A DNA stretch of 64,000 nucleotides from Bacteroidota bacterium (GTDB taxonomy: Bacteria; Bacteroidota; Bacteroidia; AKYH767-A; 2013-40CM-41-45). Below, piece after piece: positions 53,285-63,456 of this stretch. A program made the translations under genes and the position numbers. The stretch's first letter is position 1. Each line of letters begins with the position of its first letter. The stretch is taken from assembly GCA_016720655.1 (NCBI GenBank), contig JADKKE010000032.1:372001-436000 (forward strand). The letters are read 5' to 3'. The notes below the pieces were generated by a model. It saw nothing but the letters and a program-made list of their open reading frames with translations. It had not been told where the DNA came from and made no database searches.

Positions 53285-54256
53285 ATGAAAACCCGCTTAT
53301 TGACAATCCTAATGCTCATTACCGCTGGAATTTTTATACTGAATGCCTGTAAGAAAAATGAAGAAGAAGACAAAGTCCAATTGGATGCGAATGTTTCACA
53401 GTTCAATACCGATGCTAACAATTACAAGTCGGAATCTGATCAGGCAGATAATGATATCAATAATTCCCTGAGCAGCATTCCTGCTTTTGGAAGAGTTGCG
53501 CAAGGAACTGAAATTTTATCGAGTCCTCTTTGCGGGGTGATCATCGATTCATCACAGATTGCCAATAAAATTCTATTTTACAACTTCGACGGACAAACTC
53601 CTTGTTTCTCGCCAAGTAGAACTCGTTCCGGTCAAATTAAAGTTGAACTCACTACCGGAGCGCATTGGAGTGATGCCAATTCAGTATTGACGATTACCTA
53701 TATTAATTTCAAAGTAACCCGGCTATACGATAATAAGTCAATCACTTTTAACGGAGTGAAGACATTAAAAAATATAAATGGAAATGACTGGCTGGGCTTT
53801 ATTCTCAGCAGCACGACTTTGAAATATCAGGAGCGTGCATTGAATATAGCGGTTACCTTCGACAACAACCTAAGTGCCACCTGGAACAGTGCACGCACAA
53901 CAGAATGGAATTATGTGCAGGCGACAACAAACCCGTCCATTCATTATGCACATATCGTTTTTACTGCGAGAGGCGATACCTCTTTGAATGGTCACACTAC
54001 TGTGGATAGTTGGGGAATAAATAGATTCGGAGAAAATTTCACAACATATTATAACTCGGCGATTGTTTCCAATACCTATTGCGGATTATGGAGATTTAAT
54101 TCCGGTGAATTGGTTCATCATCTCAACAATGCGGATTTTAAACTAACGCTTGGAGTAGATCAAAATGGAAATGCTACACCTTATGCCTGTGCATACGGAT
54201 ACAAAGTTGCATGGTCTGCCAATGGTAATTCCAACAGTGTAATACTTAGTTACTGA
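53285..54256 (+). CDS. Surface lipoprotein of unknown function
   Basis: 323 residues. The lipobox is in FILNACKKNEEEDK. A short helical stretch (about 30-55, rich in Asp, Asn and Ser) leads to a beta-rich body with two Cys pairs (SSPLCGVII and TPCFSPSR; NTYCGLWR and PYACAYGY). It ends in strand-like KVAWSANGNSNSVILSY. It looks like unnamed Bacteroidota surface lipoproteins. No catalytic motif was recognised. It is followed directly by a 7-bp repeat array and a terminator. Confidence 0.7.
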   Translation: MKTRLLTILMLITAGIFILNACKKNEEEDKVQLDANVSQFNTDANNYKSESDQADNDINNSLSSIPAFGRVAQGTEILSSPLCGVIIDSSQIANKILFYNFDGQTPCFSPSRTRSGQIKVELTTGAHWSDANSVLTITYINFKVTRLYDNKSITFNGVKTLKNINGNDWLGFILSSTTLKYQERALNIAVTFDNNLSATWNSARTTEWNYVQATTNPSIHYAHIVFTARGDTSLNGHTTVDSWGINRFGENFTTYYNSAIVSNTYCGLWRFNSGELVHHLNNADFKLTLGVDQNGNATPYACAYGYKVAWSANGNSNSVILSY

Positions 54257-54279
54257 TTAATTGGTGAATCGTGTCTGGC

Positions 54280-54321
54280 CACTAAGCACCAACCACCAAC
54301 CACCAATCACCAACCACCAAA
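54280..54321. repeat. Array of six 7-bp repeats
   Basis: CACTAAG, CACCAAC, CACCAAC, CACCAAT, CACCAAC and CACCAAA follow each other in phase, 24 bp after the lipoprotein stop. The consensus is the same as in the 30.4-kb array. Confidence 0.92.
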
Positions 54322-54354
54322 AACTATTAAACAGGTCCATAGCCTGTTTTCTGC

Positions 54355-54392
54355 AAGGGCGCAAGAAGATTCATTCTTCTGCGCCCTTTTTT
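54355..54392 (+). terminator. Intrinsic terminator
   Basis: AAGGGCGC / GCGCCCTT plus AGAAGA / TCTTCT form a stem with one bulged A (54355-54369 and 54375-54388) and a T run. It lies about 100 bp after the lipoprotein stop, beyond the repeat array. From here to 54605 the sequence is AT-rich with nothing recognisable. Confidence 0.88.
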
Positions 54393-54605
54393 AATTTTTG
54401 GAAGAATGGATAAATAATTCAGTTTTTCTTACACACCATTTATTTTCAATCTGCAAGGCTTTGCATGAATTACTAAAATTCATCTTTACAATAGACTATA
54501 TTAATAAACAGGCTGAATTCGAAATCAATTTGGAGTAGATTCTGAATTGATTCAGGGATAAACCAAAAACGAGAAAAATTAAGCTTGAAAATGATTAAAT
54601 TTTAA

Positions 54606-57008
54606 ATGAAAACTGTCTTTAATCTTACGCGCATCTATTTCATCTGGATCCTGGTGATCCTGATGAATGTTCCTTTGCATGCTGCGACGTATTATTCAAG
54701 GCTTAATGGTTTGTCTACAGCCAGTGCATCCTGGAGTACAGTTGGCTTAGGCGGTACAGCTGCAGGTTCTGCTCCCGGTAGTTTGGATGATGTAGTCATT
54801 GGCAGTGGTTATACCATCACCACTTCCGGTTTGTTCAGTGTGAATTCAATTGTGATTCAGGCAGGAGGTACAATGACTGTAAACAGTTCGTTCAGAGTGA
54901 TCGGACTTTTCGGATCAGCAGCATCAAGCAATGCAGGAACAATTTCCGGTACCGGAACATTTACACTGAATCCACTTTTTGGCGGTTCATTCGCCAATTC
55001 AGGAACAGTTTCAGTTGGCACCTACAGTACTTTCAATTGCAGTTCTTCAAATTCAGGAGCATTGAGTGTGACATCCATGACTTTGCAACTTTCTTCATTC
55101 ACAAATACCGGAACTGTGACGAATACCGGGAATCTTGTACTTGCAAACTTTTTAGGAGGCAGTAGCTGGAGCAATAACAATGGTTCTACTTTAAACATAT
55201 ATGGGAATATTTCATATTCCGGATCCGGAAATTCATTCACAGCATCGGCATCGAGCAATACTGTAAATTTTTGTGGCAATGGAACTCAGAATATATTTTC
55301 CACAACCTATCATCATCTCAGTGTTTCAGGAACTGGAACCAAAACACTTGTAGGCGCTATAACAGTGAATCGAAATTTAACCGTATCCGGATCTGCGACT
55401 CTTGCCTGCAGTTCTTATCAGATCACAGGCAATGCAACAGGAATTTTGAGCCTTGCTTCCGGAACCACTCTAGCCTTAGGAAGTTTAAGCAGTGCAACAA
55501 ATGTTTTATTTCCTACTGCCTACATCAGTGCAAATATTTCACTCAATAGCACAAGTACTGTAATTTATCAATCCACCGGAGCTCAATCCATTTCTTCGGC
55601 TCCGCTGAGCTACGGACATCTCACTGCACAGGGTGGTGGAACAAAAACCCTTGCAGGAAATCTTGTTGTTGAAGGCGATCTTACGATTGCCGGCTCCGCA
55701 GGCCTGGATGTGAGTGCATCAAATTATTCCATTCAGGAAAAAAGGAACTGGGCAGTTACTTCGTCAAAAGTTGGACCATTTACTTGTCGGAATGGTACTG
55801 TCACATTTGCAGGTACATCATCATCAGATATCAGTAGTGTTGGTATTGAAACATTCTACAATCTCGTGATCAATAATTCAAGCGGAGTATCCATCTCAGG
55901 AGGCACACAGCAGATTTCGGGTACACTTACACTCACATCCGGAATTCTTAATCAGATGTCGACACTTGAAATTCTTGCCGGAGCTTCCACAATCGGAGCA
56001 AGTGACAATTCTTATGTTGATGGAGTAGTAACTAAAATTGGAAACACTTCTTTTTCATTTCCGGTTGGTAACTCCGGCGTTTACAATCCACTTGTAATAT
56101 CAGCACCATCTGTCATCACTGACAAGTTTACAGGAGCTTATTACAGTCAGGATCCGAATATTGCATTCGATGTAACACAGAAAGATCCGACAATTGCAAA
56201 TATCAGCCGATGTGAATACTGGAGTTTGAACAGAACTTCCGGTTCGTCTTCCGTGACAGTTACAGCCGGATGGACAGCATACAGTTGTAACGTGACAACT
56301 CCTCTGGATATGCGAGTCGCACGATGGGATGTGACAGAATCCAAATGGAAGGATCATGGGAATGGAGGAGTAACAGGAACAATTGTTGCAGGAACAATAA
56401 TATCTGCAGGCACTATGGCCAGCCTTGGTCCGATAACCCTTGCAAATGTAAGCTCAGCCACTTTGCCTATACATCTGCTCACTTTCAATTGTCAGCTCAT
56501 CGAAAGAAACAAAGTGCAACTGACCTGGACTACAGCTTCCGAAATTAATAATGATTATTTTTCATTGGAAAGTTCTGCGGACACTACTAATTTTAAAGTC
56601 ATTGGGATAGTTCCGGGAGCCGGCAATACACAGCATCTGACCTATTATTCATTTGCGGATCCGCGTACTCTGGATGGTCCGATGTATTATCGACTCAAGC
56701 AAACAGATTATGATGGTAAGTCAGTGTATTCTGAAATGTGCCGGACTGAGTCAATGAACCCAAATGAAAACAGGATCAGCATGTACCCGAATCCGGCTTC
56801 CACAGAATTGCACATCCGAAATTCAGAACGTTCCCCGGCTGTGATACAGCTCAGGGACCAGTTCGGAAAAGAAGTATTCACCGGAGTTGTCGGAATGAAT
56901 GAGGAAACCAAGGTGGATTTAACGGAGTTCAGCTCAGGAATTTATTTTCTGCGATATATCGCACAAGACGGTTCCTCGTATGACAAGAGGATCAGTATTG
57001 AAAAATAA
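54606..57008 (+). CDS. Beta-helix-like T9SS surface protein
   Basis: 800 residues with a signal peptide (...LVILMNVPLHA). The body (about 30-620) is rich in Ser, Thr, Gly and Asn, with repeated short strands (TITTSGLFSVNSIVI, GTFTLNP, SISGGTQQISGTLTL) of the right-handed beta-helix style. A beta-sandwich follows (about 625-720). The C-terminal T9SS type A domain begins SMYPNPASTELHIRN and ends VLRYIAQ-like strands. It is probably an adhesin or surface-layer component. No enzyme motif is apparent. The stop lies 15 bp from the convergent pepD stop. Confidence 0.82.
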   Translation: MKTVFNLTRIYFIWILVILMNVPLHAATYYSRLNGLSTASASWSTVGLGGTAAGSAPGSLDDVVIGSGYTITTSGLFSVNSIVIQAGGTMTVNSSFRVIGLFGSAASSNAGTISGTGTFTLNPLFGGSFANSGTVSVGTYSTFNCSSSNSGALSVTSMTLQLSSFTNTGTVTNTGNLVLANFLGGSSWSNNNGSTLNIYGNISYSGSGNSFTASASSNTVNFCGNGTQNIFSTTYHHLSVSGTGTKTLVGAITVNRNLTVSGSATLACSSYQITGNATGILSLASGTTLALGSLSSATNVLFPTAYISANISLNSTSTVIYQSTGAQSISSAPLSYGHLTAQGGGTKTLAGNLVVEGDLTIAGSAGLDVSASNYSIQEKRNWAVTSSKVGPFTCRNGTVTFAGTSSSDISSVGIETFYNLVINNSSGVSISGGTQQISGTLTLTSGILNQMSTLEILAGASTIGASDNSYVDGVVTKIGNTSFSFPVGNSGVYNPLVISAPSVITDKFTGAYYSQDPNIAFDVTQKDPTIANISRCEYWSLNRTSGSSSVTVTAGWTAYSCNVTTPLDMRVARWDVTESKWKDHGNGGVTGTIVAGTIISAGTMASLGPITLANVSSATLPIHLLTFNCQLIERNKVQLTWTTASEINNDYFSLESSADTTNFKVIGIVPGAGNTQHLTYYSFADPRTLDGPMYYRLKQTDYDGKSVYSEMCRTESMNPNENRISMYPNPASTELHIRNSERSPAVIQLRDQFGKEVFTGVVGMNEETKVDLTEFSSGIYFLRYIAQDGSSYDKRISIEK

Positions 57009-57023
57009 AATGCAAGCCGATTT

Positions 57024-58487
57024 TTATTTAGCCTCCGGAATTCTGTTCAGTGTTTCGAGGAGAAAACCCCAGAATTTCTGGACAGAACTGATCTGTACTT
57101 TTTCATCCGGAGAATGGGCACCCAAAATGTTTGGTCCGAAGGAAATCATTTCGGTTTGCGGATAATTCGCTCCGATGATTCCGCATTCCAGTCCGGCATG
57201 ACACGCGTCGACCAATGGCTCTTCCTTATAGCGATCTTTGTACAAGTTGCGCATCAATTTGACGATGGAAGAATCCGGTGCCGGTGCCCAACCCGGATAG
57301 CCTCCGGCAAATGATACTTTAGCGCCAATCAATTCAAAAGTCGATTGAATAGATTGTGCAAGATCCATTTTCTCAGAGTCAACAGCACTTCGTGTCAGAC
57401 ATTGAATCGTGTAGGAACCTTCTTTGAGAAGAATTCTTGCTACGTTATTGGATGTTTGAACAAGGTCTTTGATATCCGGACTCATCCTATAAATTCCATT
57501 CGGACAAGCATAAACACTTCTCAAAAAATTTCTTTGAAAATCAGAACTCATGACTTTAGCCGGAGCATCGATGGATTGAACGTCAATGCTAAGATTAGAA
57601 TCTGTAGTATGATTTTCTTTTTTCAAAATATCCGCAAGTTCTTTTACGAAAGCCACAAGTGCTGCTGAATTGTTAGCTGCAATTGCAAGGTCGGCAACCG
57701 ATTCACGGGGAATTGCGTTTCTCAAACTTCCGCCATCAATACTGCTCAATTGAATAGAAAATTTTTCGTTCGTTGAAAATAAAATTCTGTTCATGATTTT
57801 ATTCGCATTTCCTCGCCCCTTGTGAATGTCCATGCCGGAATGACCTCCGGTAAGACCTTTCACATGAATGCGGATACCAGTACTTCCAGCAAGGCTTGCA
57901 TTTTCTGAATAAGTACCGGTTGCAGTGACATCAACTCCACCCGCGCAACCAATGGTGAGTTCACGATCATCTTCCGTGTCGAGGTTGAGCATGATTTTAG
58001 CATCCAGCAAACCGCCTTTCAGTCCCAATGCACCGGTCATTCCGGTTTCTTCATCAATCGTAAATAAGGCTTCAAGGGGTGGATGAGGAATATCTGTTGA
58101 AGCCAATAAAGTCATTATGGATGCGACTCCAATGCCATTGTCTGCACCAAGTGTTGTGCCGTTCGCTTTTACCCAATCACCCTCTACCAACATCTCAATG
58201 CCCTGAGAGTCAAAATTGAAATTCGTTGAAGAATTTTTTTGATGAACCATATCCAGATGTCCCTGCAAGGCAACTGTCATTCTGTTTTCCATCCCCGGAC
58301 TGGCTGGTTTCTTGATAATAACATTTCCAATTGCATCCACGTGGGTTGGCAAGCCAAGTTTCTCGCCAAAAGATTTTGCAAATTCAATTACACGCTTTTC
58401 TTTTTTTGACGCACGAGGAACTGCATTTAAATCAGCAAAATTATTCCATAGCGGAGCAGGGGAGAGCGTGCGGATAGTGGTTGACAT
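57024..58487 (-). CDS. pepD: Aminoacyl-histidine dipeptidase (M20, PepD)
   Basis: 487 residues from the ATG at 58487 (MSTTIRTLSPAPLW); the frame upstream adds 15 residues with no support. M20C signature elements: NAVPRASKKEKRVIEF, the zinc-ligand GHLDMVHQ, GADNGIGVASIM with the bridging Asp, IDEETGMTGALGLKG with the catalytic Glu, NLDTEDDRE, and CHAGLECGII with the last His. The enzyme hydrolyses Xaa-His dipeptides such as carnosine in the cytoplasm. It is transcribed alone. The upstream gap (to 58611) carries a degenerate heptad array. Confidence 0.94.
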   Translation of the reverse strand: MSTTIRTLSPAPLWNNFADLNAVPRASKKEKRVIEFAKSFGEKLGLPTHVDAIGNVIIKKPASPGMENRMTVALQGHLDMVHQKNSSTNFNFDSQGIEMLVEGDWVKANGTTLGADNGIGVASIMTLLASTDIPHPPLEALFTIDEETGMTGALGLKGGLLDAKIMLNLDTEDDRELTIGCAGGVDVTATGTYSENASLAGSTGIRIHVKGLTGGHSGMDIHKGRGNANKIMNRILFSTNEKFSIQLSSIDGGSLRNAIPRESVADLAIAANNSAALVAFVKELADILKKENHTTDSNLSIDVQSIDAPAKVMSSDFQRNFLRSVYACPNGIYRMSPDIKDLVQTSNNVARILLKEGSYTIQCLTRSAVDSEKMDLAQSIQSTFELIGAKVSFAGGYPGWAPAPDSSIVKLMRNLYKDRYKEEPLVDACHAGLECGIIGANYPQTEMISFGPNILGAHSPDEKVQISSVQKFWGFLLETLNRIPEAK

Positions 58488-58580
58488 TTTTGTGGATTGT
58501 TGAATTTTGATTGAAGATTGTTGATTGATCAAAGGTACAATATTTTTATCGAAGAAAAATGGGTGGAATGTAGTTCCCGA

Positions 58581-58616
58581 CTACTAACAACTAGGCACTA
58601 ATCAATAACCACTAAT
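58581..58616. repeat. Degenerate 7-bp repeat array
   Basis: CTACTAA, CAACTAG, one spacer base, then CACTAAT, CAATAAC and CACTAAT lie between the S41 protease stop and the pepD start. It resembles the 30.4-kb and 54.3-kb arrays but is shorter and less regular. Confidence 0.65.
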
Positions 58617-59817
58617 AAGAAAAAGCTTTCTCTAATTCCACATCAATTCCATTTTTATAGTCTTCCCAGGTATGTTCAGTATATATATCCGGGAGTATTC
58701 CCCCTTTGACTGTTGCATCGAGGTAAAAATCATATTTTGAATAATACACCTTCATCCCGGTGTGTTTCAGTTCAAAATTCACAACCGCTCCGGGATGGTT
58801 CAGGTCCCCGCCTGTTTCTTCTCCAATGAGAGTAGCATTCAATTGATTTTTCATTTCAAATGTATTCCATATCGCCGCGGAAAATGTTTTGCGACTTATC
58901 AGAACTGCAACTTTTGCAGATTTACAAATGCTATCGCGTGCAAGTGCTTTGATAAGTGGCAGAAATACATTTACTAATCCACCCGAATTACTGCGTACAT
59001 CGATGATGATGCGTTCGGGTTTGGATGTGTGCAATTCTTGTAATACATTTTCCTGAAATTTCGCGAAAGGGCTTAGCTCCATTTCAAAGCAGGTTCTGTA
59101 TTGAATGTACAATGACTTTTTTTCTTCGATATACTGATACCAGTAATTTTGTCGGCTCCCTGATCGAAGCATCGGTTTCAAAGGTTGAAACGATTGCATT
59201 TCCAAACTAAATTCATTCTCCGATTTTACGGTTAACATGGAAGTATCTTGCTTATTTACCAGAGTGAGAACGATTGAATCTTTCGTAGGGATAAAATGCA
59301 ATCCATAAAGAATTCCGGGACTTGAAAGATAGAATGCACTATAATATTTGATCCAACTTTGATTCGTTGCTCCAACAAGAAATTTTATCCCTGACAGAAT
59401 ACTATCAACCGGGATAGCGTTCATCGCGATTACTCTGGAACCTAAATGAGAAATGTACTTAATTGAACTGGCAGATAAAAAAATTCCGTCATCAAGGATG
59501 ATGAATGAGAGCGGGAAGATTTTATCTTTCGGGTATGCAAAGGATGTATGTGGATCAAGAAGCAGGGCATTCAGCCGAATAAAAGCAACCTTTAATTCGT
59601 CGAGATTCATTGAAGGTGCTTTTGCTTTCAAAACTTTTACAGAGTCCAGAAACTGGTCTTTGCGAATGTAATTGAATGGGTGCGCGTGATTTTTAATGAT
59701 CTTTTTTGAATAGTCGTCGAGGTCTTTGATTAAATTTTCCTTTGTAATATTTTGACCTGAAACAAAGCAGGCAGAACAGAAGAAAAATGTTAAGGTAAAG
59801 AAATAGGTACGAAGCAT
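58612..59817 (-). CDS. S41-family peptidase, exported
   Basis: 401 residues from the ATG at 59817 (MLRTYFFTLTFFFCSACFVSG signal peptide). A helical N-domain (about 25-120) leads to the S41 core: ERIIIDVRSNSGGLVNV, then AVLISRKTFSAAIWN with the nucleophile Ser and a GEETGGDLNHPGAVV block, as in tail-specific/C-terminal-processing proteases. A PDZ domain is not clearly recognisable. The family degrades or trims periplasmic proteins. The neighbours are unrelated. Confidence 0.85.
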   Translation of the reverse strand: MLRTYFFTLTFFFCSACFVSGQNITKENLIKDLDDYSKKIIKNHAHPFNYIRKDQFLDSVKVLKAKAPSMNLDELKVAFIRLNALLLDPHTSFAYPKDKIFPLSFIILDDGIFLSASSIKYISHLGSRVIAMNAIPVDSILSGIKFLVGATNQSWIKYYSAFYLSSPGILYGLHFIPTKDSIVLTLVNKQDTSMLTVKSENEFSLEMQSFQPLKPMLRSGSRQNYWYQYIEEKKSLYIQYRTCFEMELSPFAKFQENVLQELHTSKPERIIIDVRSNSGGLVNVFLPLIKALARDSICKSAKVAVLISRKTFSAAIWNTFEMKNQLNATLIGEETGGDLNHPGAVVNFELKHTGMKVYYSKYDFYLDATVKGGILPDIYTEHTWEDYKNGIDVELEKAFSY

Positions 59818-60034
59818 AATCTTTAGGCGATTGGAATAAAATTTGTAGAATACGATTCGATGATGAATGCTTTTCAACACCTGTCTTGAATGAAGGCAGG
59901 CGTGACGAAGATAGATTTTACAAGTTTTTTATCAAAATTATTTGCCAATGAATTCCCTCCTTTAGAATTAAACAACATTTGTAAATCAGCTCAGAATAAA
60001 CTACGTTTGAATGAATTATATCAACATCATGAAC

Positions 60035-60748
60035 ATGAAACGATTGATTTTTTATACTGCATGCATCCTCAGCATGCCTTTTTTCATTTCTTGCGGAGCA
60101 AATTGTATCAATGGAGAAGGTGAAAATATCTCCGACAAGCGTCCGGTTGATGGTGCTGTCGGAATATGCCTGGATATAGAAGCGGATGTTTCCGTTGTGA
60201 AAGGTCCGATCGAAGTCATCAATATCGTTGCCCAACAAAACATCCTTGAAAAGATAAAAACCCAGGTTGATGATGGTGTCCTGAAAATTACAAGCAACAG
60301 TTGTTTTACTGATCATGAACCAATCCGTATTGTCGTCACACTTCCTGAAATTGAAAGTCTTGAATTGAATGGAAGCGGTCGCATCTGGCTCCCGGACACT
60401 TTTGCTGTGAATGATGTGAAACTGGAATTGAATGGTTCCGGAAGTATTGATGCTAAATTTATTGCTGCTAAAATTGAAACAGAGATTCGTGGGTCCGGAA
60501 AAATTCTGTTAGCAGGTTCTGCAAATATTCAGGAAGTAAGTGTTGTCGGATCAGGAGATTTTTTAGCAGAGAAATTACCTTGCAATGAAACTACAGTGAA
60601 AGTTACCGGAAGTGGAAATGCAAATGTATATGTCATCAAAGAAATGGATGTAAAAATTACCGGAAGCGGAATGGTGAAATACCGTGGTAAACCGGAGTTG
60701 ACTTCGAAAGTAACCGGATCCGGTAAAGTTGTGGATGATAACAAATAA
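60035..60748 (+). CDS. DUF2807 (GIN-domain) lipoprotein
   Basis: 237 residues from the ATG at 60035 (MKRLIFYTACILSMPFFISC lipoprotein signal); ATGs just upstream are possible. A parallel beta-helix-like domain with repeated GSG turns (LELNGSGRIW, LELNGSGSID, EIRGSGKILL, VVGSGDFLA, KVTGSGNANV, KITGSGMVKY, KVTGSGKVV) fills residues about 90-235. The spacing of about 20 residues per GSG turn is the DUF2807 signature. These are envelope proteins of unknown function, frequent in Bacteroidota. It is monocistronic and divergent from the S41 gene. Confidence 0.88.
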   Translation: MKRLIFYTACILSMPFFISCGANCINGEGENISDKRPVDGAVGICLDIEADVSVVKGPIEVINIVAQQNILEKIKTQVDDGVLKITSNSCFTDHEPIRIVVTLPEIESLELNGSGRIWLPDTFAVNDVKLELNGSGSIDAKFIAAKIETEIRGSGKILLAGSANIQEVSVVGSGDFLAEKLPCNETTVKVTGSGNANVYVIKEMDVKITGSGMVKYRGKPELTSKVTGSGKVVDDNK

Positions 60749-60915
60749 TTAGAGGTGCCTGTATTGTGAAATGTTTGTTTGTCCTGAAAGCTTTGTGGGG
60801 ACTAATCGAAGGGCACGAATGAATTCTGAGAAATAAAGAATTAGGCTTCGTGCTTTCTGTGTTTTTTAAATTGTCCTTCAGGAATCCATCAAAGAAATTA
60901 ATTCAGCCTGGATCC

Positions 60916-63306
60916 TCAATCTTTTGTTTTCGAAATTTCAATAATATGTTTGTACTTCTGATACAGAAATGAAACAAGAATCAGAATTACACCGAGTCCG
61001 ATAAACGAAACAATCCTGTGTATGGTATCCAGGTAACTCAGATCATAAAAGAAAACTTTTGCAATGGTGAGTCCGAATAAAATGATTGATACCAATCGGA
61101 TATTCAGTCTTTGTCTGTAAATTCCAATGACCATCAGCAACATGGAATAAGTAAGCCAGGTTATTGATATCGCAAGTTGCTGCTGATTTCCCCAGGATTT
61201 TCTATACATTCTGCTCATGATGTCATAACCCGGAGATTCCTGGGAAATTTTCAGACAATAATAATCTCTTACTTCTACTGTGAGTAGAATAAAAATACTT
61301 GCTACAATTCCCACGCGGAGAATATCGCTGAGCTTGTGAATAAATACCGGTTCTTTGAATTGATCCGTCCAGCGTGACTGAAAGAAGAGCCCCAAAGCAA
61401 GAAGTAATAATGCGATGAATCTATAGGTGAACAAGGGATGATACAATTCTATTGGCCGGAAATTGTCCATTGCAGCCGGTATTGCGGAAAGCAAAGAAAG
61501 AGCTAGCAGGATAGCCGCTCCATTGAAAAGAGCCTTGTTTATCTTTTTTCTTCCAAAATACCAGAATGGAACGGAAAGGAATGTCCACTCAATTGACAAT
61601 AAAAAAGGAACATTTTTTAAATACCACAAATCCCAGGGTTCTCTGGAAATATAACTTAACTGAGCAGCATAATTTTGTGTTTCAATGGAGATTAGTCCAA
61701 AAAGAAACAGCATCCATGCATAACACAGACCTTCACGAATGTATTTGGAAAAATTATTGTTGAAGCTCTCTGCAATTTTTCTTGAACCAAGTGCAGAGAG
61801 AAAAAGGACAAACAAGGCAAGTGCACGGATATTGAAAATAAAGTGATAGCGTCGGAATGGAATCTCAAATCCATCACGGGATGTTAGGAAGGAAAAAATT
61901 GCAAAAAGCAGAATTCCCAGTCCGCTGAGAAGTGCAGGAAGATGCCGGTAACGAACAGCAAGGAATATCAAGACTATGGATTCAATTGCCCATGCGATGG
62001 TGATTTCCAGTTGATCAAATTGTATGCCTGCAGCAATAACACACAGGAGTACAATTGATAAAAGATAACGGATTTGCAATACTTGATCCGCAGGTCTTTT
62101 TTTTCTAATCCACAAGAACAAAATAAGATAGCTTATTGCAAAAATTACAGTCGTCAGTCCCATCCATTTATGATGATGTGGATTGATGATGGCGAACATT
62201 GACAAATAGAAAAATGAACCATTCGCAATTGAAATGATTTGGTGATGGAATTTGATTTCAGTTGTTGCGGTTGTGATTCGTTTTAGTTCAACAAGGAGAA
62301 AAAGTATCCAGAAAATTATACTGAATCCAATCGTGATCCATTCGGCTTCCTGAGTATAAAATTCACCAAACCACAAGGAGTAAACCAGAATCGTTGCGAG
62401 CAATGACAAGGGTTCCATTAAAAACCATTTTGATTTCTTCATGGCTACCAGGAGAAGTCCAAAATCCAGTATTGCGATGTAGGAGAAAAGTCCGATTTCA
62501 TTCGCCTGACCGGTACTCAACAAGAAAGGCGTTAGAAATCCGCCGAGCCAACCAAAAAGCGCTATAATCTGTGAATCGTATTTGAAAGCCTGCCAGAAAG
62601 TAATCGCGGTAACAGCCGACATCATCAGCATTGCCGTTATCTGTGGAACAAGGTGGTAGAAGTTGAATGCAGAATAGACAGCGAGATACAGTATGGCGAT
62701 CCCTGCTCCCGAAAGACCTTGTGAGAAGATTTTGTAATCCTTTTTCTGAAAATGATGTCCACCGAAAAGCAAGAGGAATCCGGTGACAATTCCGATCACA
62801 ACACGCATGGTTTCGGTAATCCAATTGTTGTCGAAGGCATATTTCAAAAAGAAGCCGACACCAATGATGAGTGCCAAAGCACCAATTCTGTTAAGGATTT
62901 TACCACCGATCAATGCTTCCCATTCTGCCTGAGTCCTACTGGGCTTACGAGGAGCAGGAGCTTGATAATGGGTTTTAGTTTCTGGTTCTAAAATCGTTTG
63001 GTGCAGGATTATTTCAGGTGCTGACTTTGATTCAATTTCTGTTTCAAAAACGGGAGGTGCTACAGAAGGAAGAGGAGATGGAGGAGGAGTCTGCGGAACA
63101 ATTACAACTTCCGGTTTTGCAAAACCTGCAGGTGCGTCTTTCTCCTTTTCTCCTGATCCATCTTTCCCACGGCGAATTTCTTCGCGTAGGTTTTTTATTG
63201 ATTCTTCCAGCCTGGAAATTTTTTCGTTGTGTCGAAGTGCATTGAAAAAAGAATAAATACTTGTCAGGAACCAGGCGAGAAGTAGGAGGACAATCAGTGC
63301 GATCAT
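60916..63306 (-). CDS. DUF2339 multi-pass membrane protein
   Basis: 796 residues. One N-terminal transmembrane helix, a charged coiled-coil stretch and a Pro-rich linker (about 25-125) precede WEALIGGKILNRIGALALIIGVGFFLK, the family signature. About 20 further membrane helices fill the rest, with NWITETMRVVIGIVTG and a typical LFGWLGGFLTPFLLSTG segment. DUF2339 proteins are predicted inner-membrane proteins of unknown function. It stands alone, with a 7-bp repeat run upstream of it. Confidence 0.9.
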   Translation of the reverse strand: MIALIVLLLLAWFLTSIYSFFNALRHNEKISRLEESIKNLREEIRRGKDGSGEKEKDAPAGFAKPEVVIVPQTPPPSPLPSVAPPVFETEIESKSAPEIILHQTILEPETKTHYQAPAPRKPSRTQAEWEALIGGKILNRIGALALIIGVGFFLKYAFDNNWITETMRVVIGIVTGFLLLFGGHHFQKKDYKIFSQGLSGAGIAILYLAVYSAFNFYHLVPQITAMLMMSAVTAITFWQAFKYDSQIIALFGWLGGFLTPFLLSTGQANEIGLFSYIAILDFGLLLVAMKKSKWFLMEPLSLLATILVYSLWFGEFYTQEAEWITIGFSIIFWILFLLVELKRITTATTEIKFHHQIISIANGSFFYLSMFAIINPHHHKWMGLTTVIFAISYLILFLWIRKKRPADQVLQIRYLLSIVLLCVIAAGIQFDQLEITIAWAIESIVLIFLAVRYRHLPALLSGLGILLFAIFSFLTSRDGFEIPFRRYHFIFNIRALALFVLFLSALGSRKIAESFNNNFSKYIREGLCYAWMLFLFGLISIETQNYAAQLSYISREPWDLWYLKNVPFLLSIEWTFLSVPFWYFGRKKINKALFNGAAILLALSLLSAIPAAMDNFRPIELYHPLFTYRFIALLLLALGLFFQSRWTDQFKEPVFIHKLSDILRVGIVASIFILLTVEVRDYYCLKISQESPGYDIMSRMYRKSWGNQQQLAISITWLTYSMLLMVIGIYRQRLNIRLVSIILFGLTIAKVFFYDLSYLDTIHRIVSFIGLGVILILVSFLYQKYKHIIEISKTKD

Positions 63307-63352
63307 GGAATACCGGGTTTGTCGGATGTACTTGGGTGTTGGGGATTAAGTA

Positions 63353-63380
63353 GTACTAGGTACCAGGTACCAGGTAGAAT
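63353..63380. repeat. Short 7-bp repeat array (GTACCAG type)
   Basis: GTACTAG, GTACCAG, GTACCAG and a degenerate fourth unit, in phase, between the DUF2339 start and the next minus-strand gene. Same period as the CACYAAN arrays but a different unit. Confidence 0.7.
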
Positions 63381-63456
63381 GGCTATATTAATAATATTTT
63401 CATTTCTTACATTCAATTGTAAGAATGAATTCTCAACACCCAACGAACCTTTGAGG

